From contig JAIOJX010000006.1 in the NCBI GenBank assembly GCA_022376925.1, forward strand, positions 55,337,658 to 55,401,657: a DNA stretch of 64,000 nucleotides, written 5' to 3'. Of the stretch, positions 1 to 12,593 are shown in pieces; positions within the stretch are counted from its first letter, which is position 1; each line of letters starts with the position of its first letter. The notes beneath the pieces are model-generated. The model did no database searches and was not told the origin of the DNA. It saw nothing but the letters and a program-made list of their open reading frames with translations. The DNA is from Tragulus kanchil (Eukaryota > Chordata > Mammalia > Artiodactyla > Tragulidae). The translations under genes were made by a program, and so were the position numbers.

Positions 1-2204
1 TTGAGTTCTCTTAGTCTTACAGCAGATTCCCATTAGTTATATATTTTACATCTTAAAAAATTTTCATACTTGAGAAAAGATGTTTCAAGTGGATCAGTAG
101 AAGCAAGACATGGAAGGATGAGAAACATGATAGATTCTGGAATTACAAGGATCTTTACAGTGGAGTATGGAGCTAGGCAGCTGGGGAAGGGCCAGATCAT
201 GACTTTCTTTTTAGTGTTATGACAAAGAGTTGGAACATTGTCCAGAAGGCATCGGAAGTTGAAAGCTTTTAAGGAAGGGTGTAGTAAGATTAGATGTGTT
301 TTAATCAGCTCTTTCTGGCAGCAGTGTGGAAAATGAATCGAATGGGGGGAGAATGGAGTGAGGAAACAGTTATAAAGCTATTAAATAGATTTAGGTGAGA
401 ATTTATGAGGCTTCTACTAGGGCCAGTTGCAATGTGGAGAATAGTGGAGAGATTCAAAAGCTACTTAGCAAGTAGAATAAACAGACGTGCTGTTTGATCA
501 GATGTGAAGTGTTCTCTTAGCAGGAGCCTAGAATGGCTTTGTGATGGGCATGTCTCCTGATACCATTACTTGAAGCCAGGAATATTGTAAGAGAAATGGA
601 TTTAGGCAAAAGGATGCACTGTTGATAAATTGTCTAAGACATTTGAATGCAAATGTCCAAATATGTCCAGTATGTATACCCACATATATACATACATAGC
701 AAAATTGCTAACTGAAGATATATGAGCCAGACTTAAAGATATGGACAGATATCAACAGCATATGGTTGATGTGTATAGAAAGAATAATACTGGAAAATAT
801 AATTTGAAGGTTATTTCTCTAGTCTAGATACTTATCTGGTGTTTTAGGGATAGACAGAAGAGAGGAATCTGGAATCTCAGAGATAAGATTAGGTAAACAG
901 AGTATAAAGAAAATGTGAAGTCAGAAAAATGGGGGGAAGGAGAGAAGGGAATTTCAAAGTGTAATATGAAGGCATATGCTAGAGATGTCCAACAAGTTGA
1001 GGACAAAAAGGTGTCTTGTACTTTGTCAATAAGAAGTCACTAAAATTCTAATTAAAGAGAAGACAAAAGGAAATTTCCCCTTCCTTTTGAACTTCACTCC
1101 CATCACCTTCCCATCCCACCTCTAGGTCATTATGGAGCCTGTTTGAGTTGTCTTAGTCTTACAGCAGATTCCCATTAGTTATATATTTTACATCTTAAAA
1201 AATTTTCATACTTGAGAAAAGATGTTTCAAGTGGATCAGTAGAAGCAAGACATGGAAGGATGAGAAACATGATAGATTCTGGAATTACAAGGATCTTTAC
1301 AGTGGAGTATGGAGCTAGGCAGCTGGGGAAGGGCCAGATCATGACTTTCTTTTTAGTGTTATGACAAAGAGTTGGAACATTGTCCAGAAGGCATCGGAAG
1401 TTGAAAGCTTTTAAGGAAGGGTGTAGTAAGATTAGATGTGTTTTAATCAGCTCTTTCTGGCAGCAGTGTGGAAAATGAATCGAATGGGGGGAGAATGGAG
1501 TGAGGAAACAGTTATAAAGCTATTAAATAGATTTAGGTGAGAATTTATGAGGCTTCTACTAGGGCCAGTTGCAATGTGGAGAATAGTGGAGAGATTCAAA
1601 AGCTACTTAGCAAGTAGAATAAACAGACGTGCTGTTTGATCAGATGTGAAGTGTTCTCTTAGCAGGAGCCTAGAATGGCTTTGTGATGGGCATGTCTCCT
1701 GATACCATTACTTGAAGCCAGGAATATTGTAAGAGAAATGGATTTAGGCAAAAGGATGCACTGTTGATAAATTGTCTAAGACATTTGAATGCAAATGTCC
1801 AAATATGTCCAGTATGTATACCCACATATATACATACATAGCAAAATTGCTAACTGAAGATATATGAGCCAGACTTAAAGATATGGACAGATATCAACAG
1901 CATATGGTTGATGTGTATAGAAAGAATAATACTGGAAAATATAATTTGAAGGTTATTTCTCTAGTCTAGATACTTATCTGGTGTTTTAGGGATAGACAGA
2001 AGAGAGGAATCTGGAATCTCAGAGATAAGATTAGGTAAACAGAGTATAAAGAAAATGTGAAGTCAGAAAAATGGGGGGAAGGAGAGAAGGGAATTTCAAA
2101 GTGTAATATGAAGGCATATGCTAGAGATGTCCAACAAGTTGAGGACAAAAAGGTGTCTTGTACTTTGTCAATAAGAAGTCACTAAAATTCTAATTAAAGA
2201 GAAG
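1..2204. repeat. Direct duplication 1 (copies 1-1062 and 1143-2204)
   Basis: The copies lie 1142 bp apart with a single-base difference near the start (C at 8, G at 1150). The 80 bp seam (1063-1142) starts as a shortened version of what follows copy 2 after 2204 and ends as an L1-like lead-in to copy 2. Copy 1 may be cut by the window edge. Confidence 0.95.
1078..1200 (-). mobile_element. Possible L1 3' relic (antisense)
   Basis: CACCTCTAGGTCATTATGGA followed by ACAGCAGATTCCCATTAGTT and a TATATTTTACAT run resembles the L1 3' segment seen at about 12715-12800. Short and diverged. Confidence 0.4.
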
Positions 2205-3100
2205 GACAGACAAAGGGTATGGAAGCATTTTAATCTTCTTCCTTAGAGTTGCATTTGACTTTGATTAGTCACCTTTTGAACAGGTTTTGGAGGGAGTACC
2301 TGAGATTAGAAGGACATCTCTGAGAAGAAAACACATAGTGGTTTACTGTTGCACATGAATAGAGCCAAATTCCTGAAGAGGAGACAAAGGATGAAGCACA
2401 TCCTACCCCGACAGAGCAAGTTGAGGCAGACAAACTAAGTTACCTCAGTGTTGTGAGAAGTCCACCAGACCTGTGTCAGAAGGGCTGGGCCAGGCTGGGG
2501 GACATGAATAGGTTTCAGTACTGGGACTTAGAGGGAGAAAGGTGATACACTATGTGCTGAAGCCTGTCATCTAGATCCTTCTTCCGCACTGAGGTACTCA
2601 TTGTTTCTGTCACCAGGAATATTAACTGTTAGTTGGTCATGACTGAGTCCCTCTGCAGGCATTATCTTTGTTGAAGGGTATCCTCCCTCCCCAGGGGCAG
2701 CCTGCACTCAGTGGCTGATTGATACAAAGATATCAGGACCCAGGACACCTCTGAAGGGCCAGTCCAACTTTGGAGCTCCAGTAAAATTGAAGTTGTTTAT
2801 AACCTCAGGGAAATCACGTACCACTTTAGTTGTTTTTTTTTTTTTTTAAGCAGAGTCCAGTTTTTTAATACTTGTTTATAGGTATTGTTCACAAGAACAG
2901 TCTTTAATAAATCTGCCTGCATCAAATCTTGTTTGCAGAGTCTATTTCTGGGGAATTCAGCCTAACAGAGTGAGTAAATATGTTTTTATCAACTGTGGGT
3001 CTCCCAGATTTGGATCTAACAGAGGAACAGAGTTTTGATTTTATCATCAGAGGACTGATTGAAACACTCAACAGTGAGAAGTTAACATGATCTAATTCTA
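2205..3100. other. Unique non-coding sequence
   Basis: Present once. No gene, exon or repeat that I recognise, apart from a T-run at 2833-2848. The 115-codon minus-strand frame beginning at 3269 has no recognisable protein similarity. Confidence 0.5.
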
Positions 3101-3102
3101 AA

Positions 3103-3160
3103 ACAGTGGTTCTCGACTGGGAGTAGAGGTCAAAGAGGGCATATCCTATATCTATGCCCA
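3103..3160 (+). mobile_element. Possible MER5-like hAT relic
   Basis: ACAGTGGTTCTCGACTGGGA resembles the terminal sequence of MER5-type hAT elements. The rest is too diverged for me to align by eye. Confidence 0.35.
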
Positions 3161-3375
3161 TCTGTGACTTTGAAACCTTTTTGCCCCAAGTCTCTGATAC
3201 TTGATGCTGATCAATGACCAATGCCTCCTCGAAAAACACAGTTCTAATACTATGAAAGTGTCTGCACATTGAGGTGGACTTGTTCCTGGTGGGGCATTGA
3301 AGATGGAAAACCTATCGGTGAGACAAGGTCACTAGAAGGGAGGGGAAGGCCAGAGGAGAGCTGTTTCAGTTTTGC

Positions 3376-3658
3376 CTTTTTTTTTTTTTTTTTAAATTTT
3401 GGCCTTTTTTATTATATTTTTATTTATTTATTGTCATCCATATTTATTCTTTGGTCTGTGTGGGCCTCCTATGGCAGTGGCCTCTCTAGTTGCAGAGCAC
3501 CGGCTCTGGGCACATGCACTCTAGAGTGCTGGCTCGTAATTGGACATAGTGACCCATCCATTTCAAGGCACTTGGAATCTTCCTGGGCCAGGGATCAAAC
3601 CAGTGCCATTTGCACTGCAAGGCAGACTGTTTACCCACTGGACCACCAGGAAAGCCCC
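3376..3658 (-). mobile_element. CHR-type tRNA-derived SINE
   Basis: Minus-strand element: T-rich tail first, ending at the complement of the GGCTTTCCTGGTGGTCCAGTGG head. It is flanked by a 9 bp target-site duplication CAGTTTTGC (3367-3375 and 3659-3667). It shares the window's characteristic 3' tail. Only the head end (about 4731-4758) recurs in duplication 2. Confidence 0.8.
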
Positions 3659-3969
3659 CAGTTTTGCTTTTTTAAGGGAGGTACTTTAGTGCATTTCCAT
3701 TCAGGATGAAAAAGACCAGTTGAGAGAGAGAATTTGTGAGTATAAAGACCATTTTGTCTGAAAAGACCCTCTGCCAGCCAAGACCTATAAATTTTTCTCC
3801 AGTAGCCTCATATCCACAATGCTGAACTCTTTTTCTGCATCTTAAGGATTAGAGTTCTTATCTTCAAACCACTAAAATTGGATGTTTGTGATATATGATA
3901 GAGGCTTCCAGTGGTATTCTCTTTTTCTTAATAGCAAAGAGAAAATAGTCTTAGGAATTGCCATATTTT

Positions 3970-4190
3970 GGACTTCCCAGGTGGTACAAGTGGTAAAGAA
4001 CCTGCCTGCCAATGCAGGAGATATAAGCAATGCAGGTTAGATTCATGGATTGGAAAGGTACCCTGGAGGAGGGCATGGCAGTCCATTCCAGTATTCTTAC
4101 CTGAAGAATCCCATGGACAGAGGAGCCTGGTGAACTATGGTCTATAGGGTCATAAAGAGTCGGACATGACTGAAGTGACTTAGCAGGCAT
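3970..4190 (+). mobile_element. Bov-tA SINE
   Basis: tRNA-like head (GACTTCCCAGGTGGTACAAG) joined to the Bov-A body with CCATGGACAGAGGAGCCTGG and a GAGTCGGACATGACTGA end. Both strands carry short open frames typical of this SINE. A second copy is at 5070-5290. Confidence 0.9.
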
Positions 4191-4204
4191 GTGCTGCTAT
4201 ATTT

Positions 4205-4500
4205 TACGACTTTTTAAAATTGAAGTACATATAACAGGTACAGCATAATGATTTAGTATTCATATGCATTGCAAAATCATCACCACAACAAGTCTAGTTA
4301 ACATCTGTCACCATACATAGTTATGATTTTCTTTCCATGTGTTGAGAACTTTTAAGATCTGTTCTCTTAGCAATTTTCAAATGTGCAACATAGTATTATT
4401 AGCTATGCTATACATTACATCCTTATGACTTATTTAGTTTACAGCTGGAAGTTTGTACTTTTGACCTCTCACCCATTTAACCTACCAGTGTTTTCTGACC
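4205..4500 (-). mobile_element. L1 LINE 3' relic (antisense), recurs at 5305-5600
   Basis: Reads AAATTGAAGTACATATAACA and then the diverged antisense L1 3' series typical of old mammalian L1. No open reading frame remains. The copy in duplication 2 is nearly identical. Confidence 0.6.
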
Positions 4501-5069
4501 CACTTCTAAATTATTTGGTCACCTTGGCTCTCAGCTGCTAGGGGTCATCATGAGCCTGGCAGTTTCACCCTCTTTGGGAGATCTTTTTATGATTCTCTGT
4601 TCTTCTTGCTTACAGCTTTCCTGATGGTCTGGGTAGTTTTGCACTGCCTTTTTTCCAAAAACCCTGCTTAGGGGTCATCATGAGCCTGGCAGTTTATCAT
4701 TGGGAAGGCCAAAACCAGTGACGAAAATGTTTACCCACTGGACCACCAGGGAAGTCCCCAGTTTTGCTTTTTTAAGGGAGGTACTTTAGTGCATTTCCAT
4801 TCAGGATGAAAAAGACCAGTTGAGAGAGAGAATTTGTGAGTATAAAGACCATTTTGTCTGAAAAGACCCTCTGCCAGCCAAGACCTATAAATTTTTCTCC
4901 AGTAGCCTCATATCCACAATGCTGAACTCTTTTTCTGCATCTTAAGGATTAGAGTTCTTATCTTCAAACCACTAAAATTGGATGTTTGTGATATATGATA
5001 GAGGCTTCCAGTGGTATTCTCTTTTTCTTAATAGCAAAGAGAAAATAGTCTTAGGAATTGCCATATTTT

Positions 5070-5290
5070 GGACTTCCCAGGTGGTACAAGTGGTAAAGAA
5101 CCTGCCTGCCAATGCAGGAGATATAAGCAATGCAGGTTAGATTCATGGATTGGAAAGGTACCCTGGAGGAGGGCATGGCAGTCCATTCCAGTATTCTTAC
5201 CTGAAGAATCCCATGGACAGAGGAGCCTGGTGAACTATGGTCTATAGGGTCATAAAGAGTCGGACATGACTGAAGTGACTTAGCGGGCAT
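5070..5290 (+). mobile_element. Bov-tA SINE, second copy within duplication 2
   Basis: Near-identical to 3970-4190. The one difference noted is cagGcat against cGgGcat at the 3' end. Confidence 0.9.
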
Positions 5291-6006
5291 GTGCTGCTAT
5301 ATTTTACGACTTTTTAAAATTGAAGTACATATAACAGGTACAGCATAATGATTTAGTATTCATATGCATTGCAAAATCATCACCACAACAAGTCTAGTTA
5401 ACATCTGTCACCATACATAGTTATGATTTTCTTTCCATGTGTTGAGAACTTTTAAGATCTGTTCTCTTAGCAATTTTCAAATGTGCAACATAGTATTATT
5501 AGCTATGCTATACATTACATCCTTATGACTTATTTAGTTTACAGCTGGAAGTTTGTACTTTTGACCTCTCACCCATTTAACCTACCAGTGTTTTTCTGAC
5601 CCACTTCTAAATTATTTGGTCACCTTGGCTCTCAGCTGCTAGGGGTCATCATGAGCCTGGCAGTTTCACCCTCTTTGGGAGATCTTTTTATGATTCTCTG
5701 TTCTTCTTGCTTACAGCTTTCCTGATGGTCTGGGTAGTTTTGCACTGTCTATCCTTTTCCTTGAATCAAAACCCAAAGGTTAATAGCTCCTTTCATATCT
5801 AATAGCTGATATAAGCTATAATTATGATAAAATAGAACTGTAAATCCAGGTAAATGTTTTTACTACAGAAGAAGGCGTGTGATCAGGAGTAGGCATGCAA
5901 TAAGGCTTCCTTTCAATTAGAAATCACTCCTGGATGTTGACACCTCCCTCTGAGTTTCAGTGGGAGAATAAATTGGATGAGAGTAAAGGGACGGGACGTG
6001 TAAGAG

Positions 6007-8234
6007 AAGGAAAAAAATTTAAAAGATGTCTGACAAGTCACAGGTGGAAGGTTGAATTTTTAAAATGTCTTTGGATGATAAAAGCAAATTTCCCTGGTAA
6101 GAAATGATTGCCTTGGATCAGCTTGGGGGCTATTAGCTAGATATGACCAGAGTGCCGCACTTCCCACAGGTCATAAAGATGACTATATGCAGGAACCGAT
6201 CATTAGAAAAATGATTAAAGCTATTATTAACCCATTACTCAATTACTTATTAATTACTATAAAATGTGGCTAGAAATGAGGCAATTAGGAGTTCACAGTT
6301 TTAATTGGTATTTGAAATCACAGAGGGTGAATTGATGAGCACCAGCTGCTTTGACATTTTGCCTGGTGATGAGCTACTGAGGAAGTGGCTATAAAGCAGT
6401 ATTCTGTAATCTCTCTTTTCACAGAATGGCCACACTCAGGGAGGGCCTCTGGGAGAATAAAGGAGCATTCACACTTCCATTTGACTAGAGAGCCACAGTC
6501 AGGAGCAGGCCAAAGCATGCAGCCCTGGTAGAAAGTAGGAGGAAAGCTGTGTGTTGGTCTTTCCCACAGTGGTGCTGGATGTAAAGCTACATCCAGGAAA
6601 AGTGAGATGATTGTGCACCATCAAACTTCTGCATAAGTGGGTTTTTAGCAAGTTAGGCAGAGTATAAATGCCAGTGATACAGCCTTCAGAGTGTTCTTGC
6701 TTGTTTAGAGTAGATAAGCACTCAAGACATCCTCCATTCCTCATTCATGTGTTCAGAGGCATTTTGGTGTCTTTTGACCATGTGTCTGTCAGCTCTGTGA
6801 TAAGTTAAAGTGCTCATGGAAGTGGCTCCTCCCATGAATTTCCCAGACTTTTGTTTCTCCAGAGGTATCTTTATGGTATTAAATATGTTCTAATATTGTT
6901 ATGCATAGTCATAGGATATGTGCACTAAGGCTTCTTCCTAAAAGGTTATGCTTTTTTCCGAGAAAATTTTAAAATATGGAAAAACACAAAGAATAATATG
7001 ACAAATATCAATTCTCTACAACCCAGAATTAGTGACATTTAATTGCTTATGGACATAATCTCTGTATAGTTCAAAAGTTTATTTACTGTAATGTGTTTCA
7101 TAACATGAACTTAAGTTTGTCAGTTTCCTCTTAGTATCATAAAGCCTTAAGGAAAAATTTAAAAGATGTCAAGCAAGGTTGTTTTTAAAATGTCTTTGGA
7201 TGATAAAAGCAAATTTCCCTGGTAAGAAATGATTGCCTTGGATCAGCTTGGGGGCTATTAGCTAGATATGACCAGAGTGCCGCACTTCCCACAGGTCATA
7301 AAGATGACTATATGCAGGAACCGATCATTAGAAAAATGATTAAAGCTATTATTAACCCATTACTCAATTACTTATTAATTACTATAAAATGTGGCTAGAA
7401 ATGAGGCAATTAGGAGTTCACAGTTTTAATTGGTATTTGAAATCACAGAGGGTGAATTGATGAGCACCAGCTGCTTTGACATTTTGCCTGGTGATGAGCT
7501 ACTGAGGAAGTGGCTATAAAGCAGTATTCTGTAATCTCTCTTTTCACAGAATGGCCACACTCGGGGAGGGCCTCTGGGAGAATAAAGGAGCATTCACACT
7601 TCCATTTGACTAGAGAGCCACAGTCAGGAGCAGGCCAAAGCATGCAGCCCTGGTAGAAAGTAGGAGGAAAGCTGTGTGTTGGTCTTTCCCACAGTGGTGC
7701 TGGATGTAAAGCTACATCCAGGAAAAGTGAGATGATTGTGCACCATCAAACTTCTGCATAAGTGGGTTTTTAGCAAGTTAGGCAGAGTATAAATGCCAGT
7801 GATACAGCCTTCAGAGTGTTCTTGCTTGTTTAGAGTAGATAAGCACTCAAGACATCCTCCATTCCTCATTCATGTGTTCAGAGGCATTTTGGTGTCTTTT
7901 GACCATGTGTCTGTCAGCTCTGTGATAAGTTAAAGTGCTCATGGAAGTGGCTCCCTCCCATGAATTTCCCAGACTTTTGTTTCTCCAGAGGTATCTTTAT
8001 GGTATTAAATATGTTCTAATATTGTTATGCATAGTCATAGGATATGTGCACTAAGGCTTCTTCCTAAAAGGTTATGCTTTTTTCCGAGAAAATTTTAAAA
8101 TATGGAAAAACACAAAGAATAATATGACAAATATCAATTCTCTACAACCCAGAATTAGTGACATTTAATTGCTTATGGACATAATCTCTGTATAGTTCAA
8201 AAGTTTATTTACTGTAATGTGTTTCATAACATGA
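6007..8234. repeat. Direct duplication 3 (copies 6007-7108 and 7149-8234)
   Basis: Offset is 1125-1126 bp. Copy 2 begins with deletions relative to 6007-6060. Copy 1 ends with pieces of 8243-8260 and 8291-8303 from which the intervening bases are missing. Content is non-coding and mostly unique. Confidence 0.95.
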
Positions 8235-8400
8235 TTATACATGTAAGTTTGTCAGTTTCCTTTATAATAAATATTTATGTTGTCAGATTTATAGTATCAT
8301 AAACAATGAATCAATTTCATTGTATATGTTTTATGGTTACATATATATGAGAATATTTTCTAGTTTTCACATCTTAAAGTGGACTGCCGGATCAGAAAGT

Positions 8401-8603
8401 TTGTTGTTGTTTAGTCTCTAAGCTGTGTCTGACTATTTTGCAACCCCATGGACTGTAGCCTGCAGTGCTTCTTCTATGTGTGGAATTTCCCAGGCAAGAA
8501 TACTGGAGTGGGCTACCATTTCCTTCCCTGGGGGATCTTCCCGACCCTCGGGATCAACCCTGCATCTCCTGTAGGATTCTTTACCATGGAGCCACACCAA
8601 GGA
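8401..8603 (-). mobile_element. Bov-tA SINE
   Basis: Begins with TTGTTGTTGTTTAG, the complement of the Bov-A end, contains CAACCCCATGGACTGTAGCC and AGAATACTGGAGTGG, and ends with the complement of the tRNA-like head. Present once. Confidence 0.88.
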
Positions 8604-9007
8604 ATAGTTTAATTTTGCTTAATTGCTACCAATTACTTTTCATAATTGTTACGCCAGTTTATAGTCTTACTAGTAATGTATGAATATTCTATGATCCCCA
8701 AGTTTTTGCAAAAAACTGATGTTGTCAGACTTTTTAGTGTTTGCATATTTGATGAGAAAAAATGGTATTATGTTTTGCTGTATTTTGCGTTTTTCTGAGT
8801 ACAAATGAGACTGAATGTCTCTTTGCCTGTTTATTGCCCATTCTGATTTCTTCTTCTGTAGTTATAGCCTGTGATGATTTTCCTGTGTTTATCTTAGTAA
8901 TTTATGGAAGTTCTTTATATATTCCAGATAGAAATCCTGTGGGTGGTGGTTGTAGAATATAGACTTTGACTCTGTTTGCCTCTGTTTGAAGTTTAATTTG
9001 TCACTAA

Positions 9008-9155
9008 CCCAGTAAGTTACTTATTTTCTCTATGCTTCAGTTTTATTATCGGTAAACTAGAGATGATAATAGTTTCTTATTCATGGTGTTATCATGAACA
9101 GTTACTAAATTAATAGCTACAAAAGGAATTTAGAATTGTGCCTGATAACTTGATA
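9008..9155 (+). mobile_element. MIR-like relic
   Basis: AGTTACTTATTTTCTCTATG, CTTCAGTTTTATTATCGGTA and GATGATAATAG match the second half of MIR. The 5' core is missing. Confidence 0.5.
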
Positions 9156-10539
9156 GAATAGGAGGAATAAAAATAATGAGAGAAATATAAGAACTCACAT
9201 TCTTTCTTTTTTTTCACAGCAGCAGAAACAAGAGAGTCATTAGTGGGTCAATAAATGATCCTAGTACACACTTTATGGGGCTCTTATTGGGTTGCTTAAT
9301 TTGTCAGGTACCCCTTTTTGGCCTGTTTTGGATACCGTTCAAGCTTTTATACATCTTTGCAAGTTTAGCATACATTGTGTATGGTTAAGAAAATTTGTGA
9401 GATGATCGCTCCTTCAGTGTTTCTTGGCCAAACCATGAACATAACCCTCAGCTCACAGCATTGTTCCATTCTCTACACTCAACCCTGGTAGGGATTTAAG
9501 GGTAAAGACTGCCTCGTTCATCTCAGTATCCTCAGTGACTAGGATCATTACTGCCACTTAGAAGGGATTCAATAAATGTTGACTGACTGCCTGATAAAAG
9601 CTGTTTCCAACCGGAGAAACAATATGCTTGAAAATTTTGCCCAGCTAATCAGAAATTAAAAGGGCAGTAACATTAATGAAGGTTAGGTTTGAATCATTTA
9701 TTAAATATATTTTCATAAAATTTAAAGCTTCATTTGGGAAATACAGTGCACATAGTTTATGTGTGTTGAGCACTTATACACTAGTGCATGTGTACACACA
9801 CACTATATTGCAGAAATAACAGTAAAATCTTTGGGGGAAATGTAGTTTCCTGCAGCTCTTCCTAGAATTCATCTTACAGCTTATTTAAAACAAACAATTC
9901 ATTCCTATGGGGACCTCAGCCCAGAATTCTGCAAAACTGAGCTCCTGGGCTGATAGCACATCAGAGAGAAAGGAAGGTGTCATTTGGCAATTTGGCTGTG
10001 GCTGACGACACAGTAATCTTTCAAAAAAAAGTTAGCTTCAGGAGAGGGCTGCCTATGAGAGTAAAAGGATAGGAAGTTAAGAGAATGGGTTGCTAGGTTT
10101 TCTTCGCAGGAAAGCAAGCTATTTTTCTTTTTTTGCTGAGTATAAGAAAATGCAACCTATTTATTCTGACTGAGATAATACTAGGAAAGGAAAATCTAAA
10201 AATCAGAAATACAGATATGAGAGGCACAGGGACTGTAGGTCACTGGGGGAAAGAAGCATGACTCCTTTGTTCATCTTTTGATTACTGAGGACTTGACACA
10301 GTGTATGGTACTAGCAGACATTTGGTAAATATTTTTTCAGAAAGTATATGAATGCATGTGTCCTAGATTTTAGAAGTATTCCCTTATCCTTCATCTCAGA
10401 ATTAGATTATAAAAATAGAGTATTGAATGAAGCTAACCAAAAGCTACAAACTTCCACTGGAAGATAAAGGAGTACTAGGAACGTAAAGTATTTAATACAT
10501 CATGATAAATACAATTAACTCTTCTGTTTGCTATTTGTG

Positions 10540-10752
10540 GGGACTTCCCAGGTGGTCCTAGTGGTAAAGAACCCACCCGCCAATGCAGGAGATGTGAGAC
10601 ATGGGTTCAACCCCTGGATCGGGAAGATCTCCTAGAGGAGGCAACTGACTCCAGTGTCTTTGCCTGGAGAATCCCCATGGATAGAGGAGCCTAGCAGGCT
10701 GCAGTCCACGGAGTCACAAAGAGTCAGATATGACTGAGTGACTAAGCACACA
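10540..10752 (+). mobile_element. Bov-tA SINE
   Basis: Head GGACTTCCCAGGTGGTCCTA, body with CCATGGATAGAGGAGCCTAG, and end AGTCAGATATGACTGAGTGA. Second copy at 11673-11885. Confidence 0.9.
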
Positions 10753-10944
10753 CAGAAAAACTTGTAATAATCATTTTACGATGTACCTCAGTCAAATCAT
10801 CAAGCTATACTCCTTAAATTCATACAGTGCTGTGTGTCAATTACATCTCAGTAAAACTGGAAGTATAAACATAGAATATTTTCAAAAAAGTATAGTCTTG
10901 GAATTATAAAATAAAATAAACAGGATAACAGAAATACAGTCATG

Positions 10945-11076
10945 TGAAAGCCACTCAGTCATGTCCGGATCTCTGCATCCCTGTGAGGTGTAGCTCACCA
11001 GGCTCCTCTGTCCATGGAATTCTCCAGGCAAGAATACTGGAGTGGATGGCCATTCCCTTCTCCAGGGGATCTTTCT
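10945..11076 (-). mobile_element. Bov-tA SINE, truncated first rendering
   Basis: Antisense Bov-A body ending at the seam of duplication 4. The complete element is at 12078-12283. Confidence 0.85.
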
Positions 11077-11672
11077 ACCCAAGGAATGTAAGCACAGAGA
11101 GAAAGGAAGGTGTCATTTGGCAATTTGGCTGTGGCTGACGACACAGTAATCTTTCAAAAAAAAGTTAGCTTCAGGAGAGGGCTGCCTATGAGAGTAAAAG
11201 GATAGGAAGTTAAGAGAATGGGTTGCTAGGTTTTCTTCGCAGGAAAGCAAGCTATTTTTCTTTTTTTGCTGAGTATAAGAAAATGCAACCTATTTATTCT
11301 GACTGAGATAATACTAGGAAAGGAAAATCTAAAAATCAGAAATACAGATATGAGAGGCACAGGGACTGTAGGTCACTGGGGGAAAGAAGCATGACTCCTT
11401 TGTTCATCTTTTGATTACTGAGGACTTGACACAGTGTATGGTACTAGTAGACATTTGGTAAATATTTTTTCAGAAAGTATATGAATGCATGTGTCCTAGA
11501 TTTTAGAAGTATTCCCTTATCCTTCATCTCAGAATTAGATTATAAAAATAGAGTATTGAATGAAGCTAACCAAAAGCTACAAACTTCCACTGGAAGATAA
11601 AGGAGTACTAGGAACGTAAAGTATTTAATACATCATGATAAATACAATTAACTCTTCTGTTTGCTATTTGTG

Positions 11673-11885
11673 GGGACTTCCCAGGTGGTCCTAGTGGTAA
11701 AGAACCCACCCGCCAATGCAGGAGATGTGAGACATGGGTTCAACCCCTGGATCGGGAAGATCTCCTAGAGGAGGCAACTGACTCCAGTGTCTTTGCCTGG
11801 AGAATCCCCATGGATAGAGGAGCCTAGCAGGCTGCAGTCCACGGAGTCACAAAGAGTCAGATATGACTGAGTGACTAAGCACACA
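11673..11885 (+). mobile_element. Bov-tA SINE, second copy within duplication 4
   Basis: Same insertion as 10540-10752. Confidence 0.9.
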
Positions 11886-12077
11886 CAGAAAAACTTGTAA
11901 TAATCATTTTACGATGTACCTCAGTCAAATCATCAAGCTATACTCCTTAAATTCATACAGTGCTGTGTGTCAATTACATCTCAGTAAAACTGGAAGTATA
12001 AACATAGAATATTTTCAAAAAAGTATAGTCTTGGAATTATAAAATAAAATAAACAGGATAACAGAAATACAGTCATG

Positions 12078-12283
12078 TGAAAGCCACTCAGTCATGTCCG
12101 GATCTCTGCATCCCTGTGAGGTGTAGCTCACCAGGCTCCTCTGTCCATGGAATTCTCCAGGCAAGAATACTGGAGTGGATGGCCATTCCCTTCTCCAGGG
12201 GATCTTTCTGACCCAAGGATTGAACCTGGGTCTCGCACACTGCAGGCAGATTCTTTAGTGTCTGTACCACCAAGGAAGCCTCA
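12078..12283 (-). mobile_element. Bov-tA SINE (complete rendering)
   Basis: Antisense element from GAAAGCCACTCAGTCATGTC to the head complement ACCACCAAGGAAGCCTC. The same insertion also appears truncated at 10945 and complete at 13181-13385. Confidence 0.9.
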
Positions 12284-12593
12284 AATATAGTCATCATCCA
12301 CCCATAAAGATAAAATTAGGTTTTGAATATTTTCCCATAGTCATTTTTATGTATGTGCATGTTAGTATTTGCATGTATGTGTGCATAGAGTTATACAAAT
12401 TTATGATTATACTTTGTAAGCAGTTTTTATTTCTTTTATGAATATTTTTCAATGTTATAAAATAATTTCTTTGAGAATATGATTTAAAATTGCCAAAAGT
12501 ATATTATTACTAACCTATCAATATATTATGATCCTTCTCTATTGTTAGATAATTAAACTGCTTTTATATTTGACTATTTTTAATTTTGTATTT

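Larger units (their letters stand above)
3629..5747. repeat. Direct duplication 2 (copies 3629-4646 and 4729-5747)
   Basis: Offset is 1100 bp, becoming 1101 after a T-run indel near 4492/5592. The seam (4647-4728) holds a degraded form of the sequence after 5747, a short repeat of local sequence from about 4540-4565, and a degraded form of the CHR SINE that precedes copy 1. A Bov-tA element and an L1 relic are duplicated inside it. Confidence 0.95.
9962..12209. repeat. Direct duplication 4 (copies 9962-11076 and 11095-12209)
   Basis: Offset is 1133 bp. One transition is seen: actagCaga in copy 1 and actagTaga in copy 2. The seam is a shortened reading of the sequence after 12209. A complete Bov-tA and part of a second are duplicated. 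Confidence 0.95.
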
